Source: Ziziphus jujuba
Taxonomy: Eukaryota; Streptophyta; Magnoliopsida; Rosales; Rhamnaceae
DNA: 64,000 nucleotides
Assembly: GCF_031755915.1 (NCBI RefSeq)
Contig: NC_083384.1
Location: 32,035,001-32,099,000 of the forward strand
Direction of reading: 5' to 3'
Shown here in pieces: positions 60,574 to 64,000 of the stretch. A program made the translations under genes and the position numbers. Each line of letters begins with the position of its first letter. The first letter of the stretch is position 1. The notes under the pieces are model-generated. The model worked only from the letters and a program-made list of their open reading frames with translations, searched no databases and was not told the origin of the DNA.

Positions 60574-60909
60574 ATGATATCATAGCATCCTTTGAACTGA
60601 ATTGATTTTTCATTAATGGTAAAGTATGGAATGGGCCACACACAAAAGCACTACATCCAACACCTCTTGAGGCCAAGAAAGAATATCTCACAATGGCCAT
60701 GGCAGATTTGAAAGTCTTGCTCTTCCAATAACTAGTCATAAATTGTATGGACAAAATTACTTTCAATGTGCTCAAGCAGTGATGATGTTCATATCAAGAA
60801 AGGGAAAAGATGACTACCTCACCAGTGCTATGAAACATCTGCGAGAGGAAGACCCAAAATTTCGAACTTGGAGATCTAAAAAAAATATGGTGATGTCATG
60901 GTTGATTAC
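60574..60909 (+). pseudogene. Copia-type gag fragment, cut by long LTR
   Basis: Shortly after the primer site, a frame (60734-60909) reads KLYGQNYFQCAQAVMMFI, then GKDDYLTSA, EEDPKFRTW and NMVMSWLI. This is the typical N-terminal segment of plant copia gag proteins (KLDGxNYxxW... MVMSWL). The frame stops exactly where the long LTR begins at 60910. No pol follows within the window. Confidence 0.75.
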
Positions 60910-63900
60910 TGTAACATCCCGTTCCAAAGTACATCAGAATTTTCTAAAGTTGATCGAAATTGACCGGATTTGACCGCTGTTGACCAAGAGGGGTCAAACT
61001 TTGAATTTTTGATTCGGATGGAATTTTGGATTGATTGAGGCACTATTGTAAAGTACACATCAACTCGAGTCCGTAGACTAGTAGCACATTGAAAACGGAA
61101 CTATGGTTTGAAAGTTATGAGCAAAACAATTTAAGGTCCGAAATGTCCAAGGGTGCCAGAGTTGACTTTTTATTCTTGTGAAATTTAGCTTTGACTCATA
61201 TATGGTTGTAAAGTACTCGTTGACATGAATTCATAGACTAGTGGCACGCCTAATTTGGACATTTGGTTGAAAAGTTATGGATCTGCAAAATTTTTCGAAT
61301 ACTATAATATTTTAATATATTTTTTAATTTAGTGAACAGTGTCTGCCATATGTCATGTTCTGATCCAATCCCGTGAGTGAACAATATCACCCACGAGTGG
61401 TTTTATGTGGACTAAAACGCGTGTGTGAAAAAGGGAAGAAGAGAGAGAGAGAGGGGAGGAGAGAGAGAGAGAGAGAGGGAGAGAAGCCACCACCGTTGGC
61501 CGTCATTTGGTCATTTCTAAGCCACATGCACCAGCCACCCATCTCCACCCTTCCATTTCCGGCCAGCCCCAAAATTTTACAGCCACTCGACCACCGACGC
61601 ACCGGAATCGGAGCCTTTTCCGTCGAGTGATTGAAAACCTGTCAACCTCAATTTCTCCCAAAGCGAACCTCTATTTGCCTCACTATCGGTCCTGTTGAGT
61701 CATCCATCCCCCGATCTACCTTCCACCAAAAATCACGACCAGAGGCCACCGATCGTGCCGCCAACAGTGATGGTCTCCGATGACCATGATGGTTCATTGG
61801 AAACTTAATTCCGGCGAGTTTTCGATCACATTACCCATCTTTTCCTACTAATTTGAACCCCCTGGACCCAAATTTGAGGTCGGTTTCCTCCAATTCATGG
61901 CAATTTGTGAGATTCGAGGACTTGAATTCTAGAGTTTTCTGGCGAGTTTCCTGCCACCACGGGTCCGATCTTTGGAAGGTGAGACTCGATTCTTAATCCT
62001 CGTGTAGTAAGCTTCATTTCAATATATTATTTGTGAATTTTGAATACTGTTTGTGTTAGCTCCCTCAGGTACCATGTATTATTTACCCGAATAAAATATT
62101 AGTTTATTTGATCTTGTATAATAATGATATTTTAGGAGCACGTGTAAATGGTGGAATTGATCACATGGAGGATCTTGATTGAATTGCGTGTCGAGGTGAG
62201 TGATCCACCTTCAAATTGATTTTCGGGTGTTAAATTATGAATATTTTATGTTAATTAGATATTCAAAAATTATATTTTATGTGTTTAATATTTAATTAAA
62301 TTCTATTTGAAATTTTGATGCCAAAATTGAATGAATTAGAAATATTTGTGCATTAAGAAATGTTTTGATTTTTAAGACATTATGAATTTAATTTTCATTA
62401 AATTATTATTGAGTAAATGTTGAAATTATGATGCATGCTAAATATGTTTACATGATTTTAAGAGTATATGAATATTATGAGGTTTAAATATTATTTTTTT
62501 TTTGTATGGATTGCTTTTTTTGGATTTGAAGGGAAATAATTATTTAAATTTATTTTGCATTGAAATAATTGTGGAATTTATTTTATGGTATTGAGGAAAT
62601 GTGTAAGTTAATTATGTATGAAATTTACATGGTTTTAAAGATACATTGATTTAAATTGATTTTGGGGATTTGAGAAAAATATGATTTTAAAGCATTATGT
62701 TTTAAAAATATTTTTATGTATTTAAATATTATGGATTGATTTTATGCCACTGGTAATTTGATATATTTGCACCAATGAAATTATGAGAATGGATTTTTAA
62801 TGTGGTAGATTTACAATGATGGTTTAAAGAAATGTGGATTATATGGATTTGAAAAGAGGTGATTAATCCAGTGGTAATTATGAGATTTCAATATTTGAAA
62901 ATACTATAATTTTATAATTTTTAGACGCACTCATATAGTACTGGTGTTCTATACTGTGTTTACATGGATATGATTAGTGCGCATGATTAGGCCATTGGAC
63001 TTGAGGGCTGGCAGGGTATAAGGCACAGTGAGCATCAGCTGCCCCCTCTATAGCTAGGATGACTGTTGATAGCATCGGTCAAGTGGGACGCCACGGTGAC
63101 CGGATGCATGTTCTCTCTTTAACCTCCCCGTCAGATGGTGCTTTGGGATGCGGGATACCGTCAGGCATCATTGGTATATAATATGGTGCGTCAGGATATT
63201 CTCGACATGATTTTCAAAATGAAATATTTTAAAATCGTATTTTAAAAATGCATTTTACTATGATTTTTATCATTTAAATTGATGTAAAGATTTAATATGG
63301 ATTTTATTATATTTTACCACTTATTTCAATTAGATGTTTAAATTGATCTAAATATTTTTCAATTATTTCATTGATTTAATTCGTAAATTTTATAATTTAT
63401 ATAATGAGTTTATTTTTATTTTTTTGCCAAATTTCCTTAATATAAGTTTAATTATGATTTTATTTTATTTCATCTTATTCTAGATTTAATAAGTGGTTTT
63501 TAAAATGCTTTCAATGTAAACTTGATGTCTAAATTATTATTTGCATTTTATGTGCATCTTAATTTAAGTAGTCATTTCTTGATTTTTGGGGTATATAAAT
63601 ATTGGGTTTTATGAAACATTTTAAAAAGGAAAACATTTCCAACTGAGTGAACTGTGAGAGTTTTGAGATAAAATATTATTTCAAATGCTTAGTATTTATT
63701 TATTAATTTATTTATTATTAATTGATTAAGTTTATTTTATTATTATGCTAGTATTAGTATTATATATAAGATTGGGTCACTCATTGAGATGATTAGCATT
63801 TCATAGTTTTAAATTTTGTTCTCCTAGGCTCAGGTTGTAGACGTCAATCGACTAGAGATGAGCTCGACGACTTGTTCATTACTGACAGTCCGAGACGTCT

Positions 63901-64000
63901 TCATTTTTTCTTTTCTTATCTTGTAATATTTCTTTCTATTCCGCGTTGCAATAACTATCATACCTAGAATTTTATAAATGCTCTGTATACAATGTTGGAT
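60910..64000 (+). mobile_element. Long-LTR family copy, running off the window
   Basis: It opens TGTAACATCCCG at 60910 and follows the 24 kb solo LTR block by block: TTGACC cluster (60950-61000), GA tract (61441-61482), GC-rich block (61483-61980), splice-like signals (61979, 62135, 62196), conserved block (62930-63200) and 3' part with TCATTGAGATGATTAGCAT (63781). Its end and right flank lie outside, so solo LTR versus full element cannot be decided. It is more diverged than the 5068 and 24128 copies. Confidence 0.85.

Overview
This is a 64 kb window of nuclear DNA from a flowering plant, most likely a eudicot. The grounds are plant-only gene families (membrane-tethered NAC factor, AP2/ERF factor, isoprenylated metal-binding HIPP), GT-AG introns, a strongly AT-rich background, and plant-type LTR, TRIM, LINE, SINE and Helitron remnants. 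I could not fix the genus. No bacterial, organellar or CRISPR signal was seen.

Five probable genes are present, all on the minus strand: a HIPP metallochaperone-like gene (11682-13636, 3 exons), a short conserved-looking 60-residue ORF (29429-29611), a NAC transcription factor with a C-terminal membrane anchor (30537-34103, 8 exons), an intronless AP2/ERF factor (43417-44496), and the nucleoporin NUP98 (50751-58363 coding, 12 coding exons plus a 5'UTR intron). Exons were joined by hand from GT-AG signals and reading phase. All junctions keep frame, giving 180, 806, 359 and 1044 residues for the four main proteins. A NAC exon-1 pseudogene with its flanks lies just upstream of the ERF gene.

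Most of the rest is mobile DNA. One family of very long LTRs (about 2.9-3.1 kb, TGTAACAC...GACA) occurs seven times: two fragments facing each other at 0.9-4.2 kb, one solo LTR nested inside another at 4.7-10.7 kb, a 3' stub at 22.8 kb, a clean solo LTR at 24.1-27.0 kb, and one running off the right edge from 60.9 kb. Both complete outer copies have perfect 5-bp target duplications. No gag-pol of this family is in the window. Two TRIM elements (1-348 and 16585-16980), a tRNA-like SINE with a 17-bp duplication (16129-16257), a 5'-truncated L1 LINE with an 18-bp duplication (36824-40071), Helitron-like termini near 20.3 kb, MITE-like foldbacks, and copia LTR and gag pieces complete the picture.

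The observations I rate highest are: (i) a 1 kb duplication of the NAC 5' region placed just upstream of the ERF gene in the same orientation, later hit by two solo LTRs, with this locus lying between two inverted 1.7-2.0 kb element copies; (ii) three places where only an A-rich tail is flanked by 13-17 bp direct repeats, one with an unoccupied paralogous site, suggesting tail-only retroposition; (iii) conserved splice-like signals and W-box clusters inside the long LTRs; and (iv) repeated homologous exons in the NAC gene, one with a 54-bp tandem duplication that doubles its splice donor.
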